DNA of 51,368 nucleotides, from contig JAPPNY010000185.1 in the NCBI GenBank assembly GCA_028818385.1, positions 1 to 51,368 on the forward strand. The letters are read 5' to 3'. The stretch is from Spirochaetaceae bacterium (GTDB lineage Bacteria; Spirochaetota; Spirochaetia; SZUA-6; Bin103). The translations under genes and the position numbers were made by a program. Position 1 is the first letter of the stretch; each line of letters begins with the position of its first letter. This document shows positions 7,989 to 16,591 of the stretch, piece after piece. A model generated the notes under the pieces. It did not search any database, had not been told where the DNA came from, and saw only the letters and a list, made by a program, of their open reading frames with translations.

Positions 7989-9989
7989 CTACTGGTCGCG
8001 GAACCAGACCTCCGGGCGGCCGAGGTCGCCGCAGTGCCAGCAGTTCTCGGGGTCGTCCTCGGGCACGTTGGCAAGGCTGTACGAGGTGATGACCGTGTTC
8101 ACCCCGCCGACGATGCCGATCGCCCACAGGTTGTCGGCGTGCAGATCGGTGATCTGCTTCACGGTCGCGATCCGATCGCTCATGTCCGCTTGGGTCGCCA
8201 GCAGCCGGCGAAGCGCCGCGCCTTCCTTGATCACGTCCGGCGGCTCCTCGCCCTCGGCTCCATCGGTGGCCACCCACTGCGTCCACTTGGGTGCGAAGTA
8301 GCCCTGGTCGTTGAACGGCGCTCCGAAGCTGGCAGTGGCCAGCTCGTCGGTCGCGTAAGTGGCCCATGCCGGTCCGATGTAAGCCTGCATCTCGCCCGAG
8401 TTGCGCACCGACTGCAGCCCGCCCCAGCCGTCGGTCGAGCGGATGTTCATGTTGATGCCGACGTCGCCGAGGTTCTGCTTGACGATATCGGCCACCGTGG
8501 CGCTGTTGTACTGGATGCGGATCGTCGACGTGAATTCGAACGGCTTGCCCTTCCACAGCCGGTTGCCGTCGTCGTCGCGCTCGTTCAGGCCGGCCGAGTC
8601 CAGCAGGCTGTTGGCCGCGTCCAGGTCGTAGTCACCGCACATGGTGGCCGCACGCTCGTTGTAGAACGGACTGCGCTCCGAGTAGGCCAGCGGGCCGTAA
8701 GGCACCGCGCCGTAGTAGATCAGCGTGGCGATCGCCTCTCGGTTGATCGCGTGCGAGACGCCGCAGCGGAAGTCACGATTCGAGGCCAGCTCACGCATGT
8801 CCGGATCGTTGGTAGTCTGGTTGAACTCGATGAGCTGCGCGCCCCCGACCAGGTGCACGTCACTCCAGCTCCGGGCGCGGATGATCTGCTCGTTCGCCTC
8901 CGCCGTCTTGGCGGCCGGGAAGATGTCCAGCCCCAGGAAGAGTATCCAGTCGTACTCGCCGTTCAACGCCCGCAGCTTGAGGACTGTCGGATCGGTGGTC
9001 GAATCCTGGCGCACCTCGTCGAAGTACGGGAGCTGCTGGCCGATCGCGTCGATTCCCAGGTAGTAGGGGTTCCGTTCGAACACGTAGGTGGTAGCCGGCG
9101 CACCGACCTTGAGCACCCACGGCGCCATCGTCGGCAGATCCGGATTGGCGCGCGGGAAGCCCTGCCCCTCGTCAACCCGGTCCTTAAAGAACTCGGCGGC
9201 GCTGGCGAAACCGGCCTCCTTGGCCAGGGCATCGACCTTGTCCTGCCCCGCGTACTCGGGGTGGAACTGGCTCAGGTAGCCCTTGTGGAACCAGACGAAG
9301 TACCACTCGGCCAGATATCCCACCAGGGCGATGTTGGGCTGCGGGAAGGTGAGGCTGAAGGTGTAGTCGTCGATGACCTCGAACTCCGCGTCCAGGAGGC
9401 GTCGTGAGTCGCCGACGATCGCCGTGCTGAACGGCTCGTACTGCGCGACGTCTTCCACGAAGAAGGCGACGTCCTCGGTAGTCATCGGACTGCCGTCGGA
9501 GAACCTGGCGCCCTTGCGCAGCGTCATGGTCCAGGTGCGGCCGTCATTGGACGACTGCATGTCCTGGCAGGTACGCAGGAACTGGTTGACCTGGCCGCCG
9601 TACTCCGCGGAGCGGCACATGACCCGGCTCGAGTGGCTGACGAGCGCCTCCGGTCCGTTCCCCCGAATCCAGGCGAGGTCCTGATAGGTGCCGATCTTCT
9701 TCACCCGGCTGGTCGGCAGCAATACCAACGGCTCGTCCGGAAGCCGTTGCTCCACCGGCGGCAGGTCCATGGCGTCCAGGATCGGCGCCTGCGTGAAGGT
9801 CAGGGTCTGCCCGGTGACCCGCTGCCACTCCGAGAGATCCCAGGCGTTCTTGCCGTGGTTGTCGGCGATGATGGGAGCCGAGCCGGTGGCGGCCATGGCC
9901 TCCTCGTCTTCGCCGGCCGCCAGGGCCGTGATAGCGCCGGCGACGACAAGCAACGCCGCCATGGCGAAACGAACGGTCTTCTTCGTCAT
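7989..9989 (-). CDS. ABC transporter substrate-binding protein, SBP family 5 (copy 1)
   Basis: A 666-residue extracytoplasmic solute-binding protein of the oligopeptide/oligosaccharide type (SBP_bac_5). The ATG at 9989 follows AAGGAAGGACCG. The signal peptide is MTKKTVRFAMAALLVVAG..ALA, followed by an acidic linker (GEDEEAMAATG). Family features: WTMTLRKGARFSDGSPMTTEDVAFFVED, FRCGVSHAINREAIA and NERDDDGNRLWKGKPFEFT. A C-terminal C-x-x-C (ENCWHCGD) is shared by all three tandem copies. It is the last gene of the minus-strand unit carrying two permeases. Family 5 proteins this long often bind oligosaccharides, which fits the neighbouring glycosidase-like genes; the ligand is inferred. Confidence 0.93.
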   Translation of the reverse strand: MTKKTVRFAMAALLVVAGAITALAAGEDEEAMAATGSAPIIADNHGKNAWDLSEWQRVTGQTLTFTQAPILDAMDLPPVEQRLPDEPLVLLPTSRVKKIGTYQDLAWIRGNGPEALVSHSSRVMCRSAEYGGQVNQFLRTCQDMQSSNDGRTWTMTLRKGARFSDGSPMTTEDVAFFVEDVAQYEPFSTAIVGDSRRLLDAEFEVIDDYTFSLTFPQPNIALVGYLAEWYFVWFHKGYLSQFHPEYAGQDKVDALAKEAGFASAAEFFKDRVDEGQGFPRANPDLPTMAPWVLKVGAPATTYVFERNPYYLGIDAIGQQLPYFDEVRQDSTTDPTVLKLRALNGEYDWILFLGLDIFPAAKTAEANEQIIRARSWSDVHLVGGAQLIEFNQTTNDPDMRELASNRDFRCGVSHAINREAIATLIYYGAVPYGPLAYSERSPFYNERAATMCGDYDLDAANSLLDSAGLNERDDDGNRLWKGKPFEFTSTIRIQYNSATVADIVKQNLGDVGINMNIRSTDGWGGLQSVRNSGEMQAYIGPAWATYATDELATASFGAPFNDQGYFAPKWTQWVATDGAEGEEPPDVIKEGAALRRLLATQADMSDRIATVKQITDLHADNLWAIGIVGGVNTVITSYSLANVPEDDPENCWHCGDLGRPEVWFRDQ

Positions 9990-10103
9990 CGGTCCTTCCT
10001 TCTCGGGTGATGTCAATGCGACATGCTATGCGCCGTGAGTACCGGCGCACAAGCTCAGACCGTGCACGCCGTACCTCCTTGCGAGACCCATGCCGGGCGC
10101 ACC

Positions 10104-10149
10104 AATAGAAAGGCGCCAGAGCCGGCTCGTGCGAGTCGGCCCTGACGCC
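10104..10149 (-). terminator. Terminator after binding protein 2
   Basis: The same 18-nt arms as the copy at 7902-7945 (10132-10149 with 10112-10129). The T tract is interrupted (TTTCTATT), so termination may be weaker here and allow read-through to the third binding-protein gene. Confidence 0.7.
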
Positions 10150-10158
10150 GTCGTCAGG
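10141..10158 (-). promoter_or_regulatory. Alternative hairpin overlapping the terminator (copy 2)
   Basis: On the minus strand CCTGACG-ACGG-CGTCAGG is a perfect 7-bp stem with a 4-nt loop. Its 3' arm uses the same bases as the 5' arm of the terminator at 10112-10149, so the two cannot form together. It is transcribed first. It could act as an antiterminator. Confidence 0.4.
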
Positions 10159-10190
10159 CGTGTCTGACGGGATCTCCCCGCCGCGGTCGC

Positions 10191-12179
10191 CTACTGGTCG
10201 CGGAACCAGACCTCCGGCCGGCCGCGGTCGCCGCAGTGCCAGCAGTTCTCGGGGTCGTCCCCGGGCACGTTGGCCATGTTGTAGGTGACAACACGCGTGT
10301 TCACCCCGCCGACGATGCCGATCGCCCACAGGTTGTCGGCATGCAGGTCGGTGATCTTCATCATGGTCGCGATCCGGTCGTTCAGGTCGGCCTGCGTCGC
10401 CAGCAACTGGCGGAGCGCCACGCCTTCCTTGATCACGTCCGGCGGCTCCTCGCCCTCTTCCCCGTCGGTGGCTACCCACTGCGTCCACTTGGGCGCGAAG
10501 TAGGCATGGTTCGTGTACGGCGCTCCGAAGCTGGCGGTCTCCAGCACGGCGGTGGAGTAGGTGCTCCATGCCGGGCCGATGTATGCCTGCATCTCACCGC
10601 TGTTGCGCACCGACTGCAGTCCGCCCCACCCGTCGGTCGAACGGATGTTCATGTTGATGCCGACGTCGCCGAGGTTCTGCTTGACGATATCGGCCACCTC
10701 GGCGCTGTTGTACTGGATACGGATGGTCGCCGTGAACTCCAGCGGGTTCCCCTTCCACAGCCGGTTGCCTTCGTCGTCGCGCTCGTTCAGGCCGGCGCCG
10801 TCCAGCAGGCCGTTGGCCGTGTCCAGGTCGTAGTCGCCGCACACGGTGGCCGCGCGCTCGTTGTAGTACGGACTGCGCTCCGAGTAGGACAGCGGGCCGT
10901 AGGGCACCGCGCCGAAATAGATGAGCGTGGCAATCGCCTCACGGTTGATCGCGTGCGAGACGCCGCAGCGAAAGTCGCGATTCGAGACCAGCTCGCGCAG
11001 GTCGGGATCGTTGGTGGTCTGGTTGAACTCCAGGAGCTGCGCGCCGCCGACCAGATGCGTACCGCCCCAGCTCGCCGCGCGGATGGTCTGCTCATTCGCC
11101 TCCGTGGTCTTGGCGGCCGGGAAGATGTCCAGCCCCAGGAACAGTATGAAGTCGTACTCGGCGTTCAGCGCCCGCAGCTTGAGGACGGTCGGATCGGTGG
11201 TCGCATGCCGGCGCACTTCGTCGAAGTACGGGAGCTGCTGGCCGATCGCGTCCACCGCAAGGTAGTAGGGGTTGCGCTCGAACACGTAGGTAGTGGCCGG
11301 CGCACCGACCTTCAGCGCCCACGGCGTCATGGTCGGGAGATCGGGGTTGGCGCGCGGGAAGCCCTGGCCTTCGTCGACCTTGTCCTTGAAGAACTCGGCG
11401 GCACTGGCGAAGCCGGCCTCCTTGGCCATTGCGTCGACCTTGTCCTGCCCGGCGTATTCCGGGTGGAACTGGCTCAGATACCCCTTGTGGAACCACGCCA
11501 CGTAATGCTCGGCCAGGCGTCCCACCTCGGCGATGTTGGTCTGCGGATACGTGAAGCTGAAGGTGTAGTCGTCGATGACCTCGAACTCCGCGTCCGCGAT
11601 GTGGCGTGAGCCGCTGGTCACCGCCGTGCCGAACGGCTCGTAGTGCGCGACGTCCTCCACGAAGAAGGCGACGTCCTCGGTCGTGAACTCGGTGCCGTCC
11701 GACCACCTGGTGCCCTTGCGCAGCGTCATGGTCCAGGTGCGCCCGTCGTTGGACGACTCCATCGCCTGGCAGGTGCGCAGGAACGGGTTGACCTGTCCGC
11801 CGTACTCGGCGGAGCGGCACATGACCCGCTCGTGGTGCCCGGGGCTGATGCCCTGCAGCCAGCCGACGTCCTGGTAGGTGCCGATCTTCTTCACGTCGCT
11901 GATCGGCAGCAGCACCAGAGGCTCGTCAGGGAGCCGTTGCTCCAGCGGCGGCAGGTCCATGGCATCCAGCATCGGCGCCTGCGTGAGGGTCAGCGTCTGC
12001 CCGGTGGCCTGTTCCCATGCTGACAGATCCCAGGCGTTCTTGCCGTGGTTGTCGGCGATGACGGCCGCACCTCCGGCGCCGGCCGCCGCCCCTTCACCGG
12101 CACCTTCGGCCAGCGCGGTGGCGGCGCCGGCGAAGACGAGCAACGCCAGCAGGCCGTAACGAACGATCTTCTTCGTCAT
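10191..12179 (-). CDS. ABC transporter substrate-binding protein, SBP family 5 (copy 2)
   Basis: A 662-residue paralogue of copies 1 and 3, collinear throughout and very similar by eye. The ATG at 12179 (MTKKIVRYGLLALLVFAG) follows AAAGGAAGGATCC; sequence upstream in the same frame is not coding. The signal peptide ends near ALA and is followed by a Gly/Ala/Glu linker (EGAGEGAAAGAGGAA), the most expanded of the three. The mature domain shares SAWEQATGQTLTLTQ, the Cys residues in RVMCRSAEYGG and FLRTCQ, and the C-terminal ENCWHCGD. Copy 2 differs from copies 1 and 3 at scattered positions near conserved segments (for example GISPGHHERVMC against GNGPEAxxSxxxRVMC), which may reflect ligand divergence. 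Confidence 0.93.
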   Translation of the reverse strand: MTKKIVRYGLLALLVFAGAATALAEGAGEGAAAGAGGAAVIADNHGKNAWDLSAWEQATGQTLTLTQAPMLDAMDLPPLEQRLPDEPLVLLPISDVKKIGTYQDVGWLQGISPGHHERVMCRSAEYGGQVNPFLRTCQAMESSNDGRTWTMTLRKGTRWSDGTEFTTEDVAFFVEDVAHYEPFGTAVTSGSRHIADAEFEVIDDYTFSFTYPQTNIAEVGRLAEHYVAWFHKGYLSQFHPEYAGQDKVDAMAKEAGFASAAEFFKDKVDEGQGFPRANPDLPTMTPWALKVGAPATTYVFERNPYYLAVDAIGQQLPYFDEVRRHATTDPTVLKLRALNAEYDFILFLGLDIFPAAKTTEANEQTIRAASWGGTHLVGGAQLLEFNQTTNDPDLRELVSNRDFRCGVSHAINREAIATLIYFGAVPYGPLSYSERSPYYNERAATVCGDYDLDTANGLLDGAGLNERDDEGNRLWKGNPLEFTATIRIQYNSAEVADIVKQNLGDVGINMNIRSTDGWGGLQSVRNSGEMQAYIGPAWSTYSTAVLETASFGAPYTNHAYFAPKWTQWVATDGEEGEEPPDVIKEGVALRQLLATQADLNDRIATMMKITDLHADNLWAIGIVGGVNTRVVTYNMANVPGDDPENCWHCGDRGRPEVWFRDQ

Positions 12180-12292
12180 TGGATCCTTCCTTTGGTATGG
12201 AAAATGGATCACCCAGTCTATGGCCGATGCCGGCGACACGCAACTCGGACGCCGGTCCGCTCCGCGCCGAGGTCGACTCCCGGGTCTCCGCG

Positions 12293-12335
12293 AAAAAGGC
12301 GCCAGAGCCAACTCGTTCGAGTCGGCCCTGACGCC
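12293..12335 (-). terminator. Rho-independent terminator after binding protein 3
   Basis: Arms 12318-12335 and 12298-12315 pair on the minus strand, followed by TTTTT (12297-12293). Relative to copy 1 the 3' arm changes GCC to GTT (plus-strand CAA), turning the A-C mismatch into an A-T pair and a G-C pair into G-T. Pairing is kept despite base change, which supports a selected RNA structure. Confidence 0.85.
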
Positions 12336-12344
12336 GTCGTCAGG
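12327..12344 (-). promoter_or_regulatory. Alternative hairpin overlapping the terminator (copy 3)
   Basis: An identical 7-bp stem (CCTGACG with CGTCAGG, loop ACGG) to that at 10141-10158, competing with the terminator for the GGCGTCAGG strand. The copy after binding protein 1 has two mismatches in this stem and can form only a weaker 5-bp ACGCC/GGCGT hairpin. Confidence 0.4.
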
Positions 12345-12379
12345 CGTGTCGGGCGGGATCGTGTGCCCGCCGCGGTCGT

Positions 12380-14338
12380 CTACTCGTCGCGGAACCAGAC
12401 CTCCGGGCGGCCGGTGTCGCCGCAGTGCATGCAGTTCTCGGGGTCGTCCTCGGGCACGTTGGCCATGTCGTACGACGTGATGACGGTGTTGATCCCGCCG
12501 ACGATACCGATCGCCCACACGTTGTCGGCGTGCAGGTCGGTGATCTTCTTCATGGTCGCGATCTGGTCATCCATGTCGGACTGGGTACCCAGCATCTGGC
12601 GAAGCTCGATGCCTTCCTTGACCACGTCCGGCGGCTCTTCGCCCTCCGCCCCGTCGGTGGCCACCCACTGCGACCACTTCGGCGCGAAATAGGCGTGGTT
12701 GGTATAGGGCGCTCCGAAGCTGGCGGTCTCCAGCACGTCGGTCGCGTAGGTGCTCCACGCCGGGCCGATGTACGCCTGCATCTCGCCGCTGTTGCGCACC
12801 GACTGCAGTCCGCCCCAGCCGTCGGTCGAGCGGATGTTCATGTTGATGCCGACGTCGCTGAGGTTCTGCTTGACCACGTCGGCCACCTCGGCGCTGTTGT
12901 ACTGGATGCGGATGGTCGCCGTGAACTCGAACGGCTTGCCCTTCCACAGCCGGTTGCCTTCGTCGTCGCGCTCGTTCAGGCCGGCCGAGTCCAGCAGGCT
13001 GTTGGCCATGTCCAGGTCGTAGTCGCCGCAGACGGTAGAGGCGCGCTCGTTGTAGAACGGGCTGCGCTCCGAGTAGGCCAGCGGGCCGTACGACACCGCG
13101 CCGTAGAAGATCAGCGTGGCGATCGCCTCGCGGTAGATCGCGTGCGAGACGCCGCAACGGAAGTCGCGGTTCGAGACCAGCTCACGCATGTCCGGGTCGT
13201 TGGTGGTCTGGTTGAACTCCAGGAGCTGTGCACCGCCGACCAGATGGACTCCGCCCCAGCGAACGGCGCGAATGGTCTGCTCGGTGGCCTCGGTGGTCTT
13301 GGCGGCCGGGAAGATGTCCAGCCCCAGGGTGAACATCCAGTCGTATTCGCCGTTCAGCGCGCGCAGCTTCAGGACCGTCGGATCGGTGGTCGAGTCCTGG
13401 CGCACCTCGTCGAAGTACGGGAGCTGCTGGCCGATCGCGTCGACGGCCAGATAGTAGGGGTTGCGCTCAAACACGTAGGTGGTGGCCGGCGCGCCGACCT
13501 TGAGCATCCACGGCGCCATGGTCGGCAGATCCGGATTCGCGCGCGGGAAACCCTGTCCCTCGTCGGCCTTGTCCTTGAAGAACTCGGCTGCGCTGGCGAA
13601 ACCGGCTTCCTTGGCCATGGCATCCACCTTGTCCTGCCCCGCGTACTTGGGATGGAACTGGCTCAGGTACCCCTTGTGGAACCAGACGTAGTACCACTCG
13701 CCCAGACGGCCCGTCTGGCCGATGTTGGGCTGCGGCCAGGTGAGGCTGAACGTATAGTCGTCGATGATCTGGAACTCCGCGTCCGCGACCAGGCGCGAGC
13801 CGCCGGTGATCGCCGTGCCGAACGGCTCGTACTGCGCGATGTCCTCCACGAAGAAGGCGACGTCCTCGGTGGTCATCGGACTGCCGTCGGAGAACTTGGC
13901 GCCCTTGCGCAGCGTCATGGTCCAGGTGCGGTTGTCGTTCGACGCCACCATGTCCTGGCACGTGCGCAGGAACCGGTTGACCTGGCCGCCGTACTCGGCG
14001 GAGCGGCACATGACCCTCGTCGTGTTGCTGGCGACCGCCTCCGGTCCGTTCCCCTGAATTCTGGCGAGATCCTGGTAGGTGCCGATCTTCTTCACCTGGC
14101 TGGTGGGAAGCAGGACCAGCGGGTCGTCGGGAAGCCGCTGCTCCAGCGGCGGCAGGCCCATGGCATCCAGCATCGGCGACTGCGTGAGGGTCAGCATCTG
14201 CCCGGTGACCTGCTGCCACTCGGAGAGATTCCAGGCGTTCTTGCCGTGGTTGTCGGCGATCATGTCGGCCATGGCCACGGTAGCGCCGGCGCAGACAAGC
14301 AGCGCCAGCAGGCCGTGACGAGCGATCTTCTTCGTCAT
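12380..14338 (-). CDS. ABC transporter substrate-binding protein, SBP family 5 (copy 3)
   Basis: A 652-residue paralogue, closest to the permease genes and so first of the three to be transcribed. The signal peptide MTKKIARHGLLALLVCAGATVAMA leads directly into DMIADNHGKNAWNLSEW; the acidic/Gly-rich linker of copies 1 and 2 is missing. A Cys sits late in the signal peptide (LLVCAGA), but its position is not a convincing lipobox. The C-terminal motif is ENCMHCGD. AAGGAAGGACCG precedes the ATG. The gene lies 97 nt after permease C. The three copies probably share one permease pair and broaden its ligand range. Confidence 0.93.
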   Translation of the reverse strand: MTKKIARHGLLALLVCAGATVAMADMIADNHGKNAWNLSEWQQVTGQMLTLTQSPMLDAMGLPPLEQRLPDDPLVLLPTSQVKKIGTYQDLARIQGNGPEAVASNTTRVMCRSAEYGGQVNRFLRTCQDMVASNDNRTWTMTLRKGAKFSDGSPMTTEDVAFFVEDIAQYEPFGTAITGGSRLVADAEFQIIDDYTFSLTWPQPNIGQTGRLGEWYYVWFHKGYLSQFHPKYAGQDKVDAMAKEAGFASAAEFFKDKADEGQGFPRANPDLPTMAPWMLKVGAPATTYVFERNPYYLAVDAIGQQLPYFDEVRQDSTTDPTVLKLRALNGEYDWMFTLGLDIFPAAKTTEATEQTIRAVRWGGVHLVGGAQLLEFNQTTNDPDMRELVSNRDFRCGVSHAIYREAIATLIFYGAVSYGPLAYSERSPFYNERASTVCGDYDLDMANSLLDSAGLNERDDEGNRLWKGKPFEFTATIRIQYNSAEVADVVKQNLSDVGINMNIRSTDGWGGLQSVRNSGEMQAYIGPAWSTYATDVLETASFGAPYTNHAYFAPKWSQWVATDGAEGEEPPDVVKEGIELRQMLGTQSDMDDQIATMKKITDLHADNVWAIGIVGGINTVITSYDMANVPEDDPENCMHCGDTGRPEVWFRDE

Positions 14339-14435
14339 TCGGTCCTTCCTTGTCGGTTGGTGTGGATGCGGGATGGTACGCGCCGCGCGGTCCGGCGCGC
14401 AAGCGCGAGCCCTACGACGTGCCCTGCGAATTGCC

Positions 14436-15578
14436 CTACGACTTGTAGGGGTCGGCGGCGTCGCGCAGTCCGTCGCCCATGAAGTTGAAGGCCAGGATGA
14501 AGAACACCACGGCCGCCACCGGCCACAGGAGCCACGGAGCGAACAGGATGGTGCGGAGCTGCTGTGCGTCCTGCAGCATCACTCCCCAGCTTATCACCGG
14601 CTCGTGGAGCCCCAGCCCCAGGAAGCTCAGGGCGGTCTCTCCCAGGATCATGCCGGGGATCGACAGGGTGAGCGACGCGATCAGGTGGCTCATCACCCCG
14701 GGAATCACGTGCGCGAACATCACCCGGCTGGTGGACCCGTTGTCGAGCTGGGCGGCGATCGCGTAGTCGGCCTCCCGCAGCGCCAGCACCTTGCCGCGCA
14801 CCGTCCGCGCCAGCCCCGGCCAGGAGAGCAGCGCCAGGATCAGGGTGATGGCGAAGAACACCCGCTCCAGCGGCCAGTTCAGCGGGATGGCCACCGTCAG
14901 CACCATCCATAGCGGCAGCGTCGGCACGCTGACGATCACCTCGATCACGCGCTGGATCAGCGTGTCGACCGCTCCCGAGTAATACCCGGACACGGTGCCC
15001 AGGATGATCGCCAGGAAGAAGGTGACCAGCACCCCCAGCAGCCCGATGCTGAGCGAGATGCGCGTACCCCACAGCACCCGCGAGAACACGTCCCGCGCCT
15101 TCTGGTCGGTGCCCAGGAGGTTCAGGCGCGTGTCGCCGTCCACCCCCCACAGGTGCACGTCGGACCAGAACAGCCCCCACATCTTGTAAGGCTCGCCATG
15201 GACGAACAGGCGGATCGGATAGCTGACGCTGCGATCCTCCTCGTAGGTGACGCGCAGGGTCACCGGATCGCGCGCCTCGACGAGCGGATGCACGTACGGC
15301 CACGTGAGCACGCCCTCCGGGCTGAGGATGCGCGGCAGCCTGGGCGGAATGAGCTGATTGGACTGCATCGGCGACACATAGGCGCCACGCGTCGGGTCGT
15401 AGGGAGCTAGGAACTCGGCAAACGCCAGAGTGAAATACCCCAGGGCCACGATCGCCGCCCCGGCCACCGCCAGCCGGTGCTTGAAGAAGGCGATCCGCAT
15501 CAGCTTCCACTGGCTGGCGTCGTAGACCTGGCGCTCGGGCGCGATGGGCGCCAGGGCGTCGGCCGGGGCGCTACTCAT
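14436..15578 (-). CDS. ABC transporter permease, DppC/OppC type
   Basis: A 380-residue inner-membrane permease. The ATG at 15578 (MSSAPADALAPIAPERQ) lies inside the end of the permease-B gene, an 8-nt overlap. After an N-terminal segment near residues 32-52 comes a long extracytoplasmic insertion of about 130 residues (to about TKISLSIG-type sequence TRISLSIG), then the binding-protein-dependent transport domain. The EAA loop reads ALREADYAIAAQLDNGSTSRVMFAHVIPG. The insertion contains SVSYPIRLFVHGEPYKMWGLF, found in the longer OppC proteins. It pairs with 15571-16554 and with ATPases that lie elsewhere (22845-25005). Confidence 0.93.
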   Translation of the reverse strand: MSSAPADALAPIAPERQVYDASQWKLMRIAFFKHRLAVAGAAIVALGYFTLAFAEFLAPYDPTRGAYVSPMQSNQLIPPRLPRILSPEGVLTWPYVHPLVEARDPVTLRVTYEEDRSVSYPIRLFVHGEPYKMWGLFWSDVHLWGVDGDTRLNLLGTDQKARDVFSRVLWGTRISLSIGLLGVLVTFFLAIILGTVSGYYSGAVDTLIQRVIEVIVSVPTLPLWMVLTVAIPLNWPLERVFFAITLILALLSWPGLARTVRGKVLALREADYAIAAQLDNGSTSRVMFAHVIPGVMSHLIASLTLSIPGMILGETALSFLGLGLHEPVISWGVMLQDAQQLRTILFAPWLLWPVAAVVFFILAFNFMGDGLRDAADPYKS

Positions 15579-16554
15579 AGCGAATCCGCGGGTCGGCCAC
15601 CGCAAGCAACAGGTCCGAGAGCAGCGTGCCGATGACGGTGAGGATCCCCAGGATCAGCATGTAGCTCGAGACCAACTGCATGTCCTCGGCGCGGATCGCG
15701 CGCAGGAAGACCGGACCCATGGCGGGCAGGTCGAGCACGATCTCCGTGATCACCGCGCCCGAGATCAGTCCCGGCAGGATGCTGCCGGCGCCCGACAGGA
15801 ACGGGTTGATCGCGATGCGCAGCGGGTACTTGACGATCAGGCGCCGCTCGGTCAGCCCCTTGGCGCGCGCCAGCTCGACGTAGGGCCGCTTCAGCTCGTC
15901 GAGCAGGTTGGCGCGCAGGATGCGGATCAGCCCCGCGGTGCTGGCCGTGCCGATGACGATCACGGGGATCGCCAGGTTCTTCATCAGGTTCACGACCTTC
16001 GGGATGCTCCAGGCGGCATCCTCGAACTCCTTCGAGAACAGGCCGCCGATGGCGCCGCCGAAGTACTTGGCCGAGTAGAACATCAACACCAGCGCCAGCA
16101 GGAAGTTGGGGACCGAAAGCCCGAAGAAGCCCACCACGCTCCAGAAGTAGTCGCCGAACGAGTATTGGCGCACCGCCGAGTAGAGGCCGATCGGAAACGC
16201 CACCGCCCAGGTGAACAGCATCGAGGCGATCGACAGCAGGATCGTGATGGGAAAGCGGTCCCGGAACACGTTCCTCACCGGCATGCGGTATTCGATCGAG
16301 TAGCCCATGTCGCCGGTCATGAAACCGCCCAGCCATCTGAAGAAGCGCACGAACGTCGGGTCGTCCAGCCGGTACAGCTCGCGGATCGCCTGGATGTACT
16401 CCATGTCGATGTTTTCCCCGCGCTGCTCCATCGCCTCGGCCACCCGGCTGGCGTAGTCGCCGGGCGGCAACTCCACCACGATGAAGGTGAGCACCGCGAT
16501 CAGCGCCACCGTCGGGACCATGATCAACAGGCGCCGGATGATGTAGGACCCCAT
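15571..16554 (-). CDS. ABC transporter permease, DppB/OppB type
   Basis: A 327-residue inner-membrane permease with the standard N-terminal segment MGSYIIRRLLIMVPTVALIA, a soluble insertion (about residues 30-100), and the transport domain with the EAA loop ARAKGLTERRLIVKYPLRIAINP. Normal length for the family. It starts 37 nt after the transaldolase-like gene and overlaps permease C by 8 nt, so amidohydrolase, aldolase-like enzyme and permeases appear to be one transcription unit. Confidence 0.94.
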   Translation of the reverse strand: MGSYIIRRLLIMVPTVALIAVLTFIVVELPPGDYASRVAEAMEQRGENIDMEYIQAIRELYRLDDPTFVRFFRWLGGFMTGDMGYSIEYRMPVRNVFRDRFPITILLSIASMLFTWAVAFPIGLYSAVRQYSFGDYFWSVVGFFGLSVPNFLLALVLMFYSAKYFGGAIGGLFSKEFEDAAWSIPKVVNLMKNLAIPVIVIGTASTAGLIRILRANLLDELKRPYVELARAKGLTERRLIVKYPLRIAINPFLSGAGSILPGLISGAVITEIVLDLPAMGPVFLRAIRAEDMQLVSSYMLILGILTVIGTLLSDLLLAVADPRIRYE

Positions 16555-16591
16555 GTTCAGAGCGGATGATGGTCGGCGGTCGCGCCGCCGG

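Larger units (their letters stand above)
7902..14338 (-). repeat. Three tandem duplicated units: binding-protein gene plus 3' terminator
   Basis: Three units repeat head to tail: gene 12380-14338 with terminator 12293-12335, gene 10191-12179 with terminator 10104-10149, and gene 7989-9989 with terminator 7902-7945. Similarity runs from the start region (AGGAAGGA[C/T]C before ATGACGAAGAAG) through the coding sequence into about 80 nt of 3' UTR. The stretch between each terminator and the next start is not obviously conserved. The duplicated unit therefore appears to be gene plus terminator. Confidence 0.85.

Noticed and set aside
12215..12243. Candidate promoter (TTGCGT, 17 nt, TAGACT) before binding protein 2
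   Set aside because: Only 3/6 and 4/6 matches to the -35 and -10 boxes; too weak to list as a feature.
14361..14410. GC-rich inverted repeat (GCGCC...GGCGC) between permease C and binding protein 3
   Set aside because: Such short GC palindromes are expected by chance at this base composition and no T run follows.
12425..14482. A 685-codon plus-strand frame opposite the third binding protein
   Set aside because: It is an antisense shadow typical of GC-rich genes (Val/Gly/Arg/His-rich, no domains) and the minus-strand gene is a clear family-5 binding protein.
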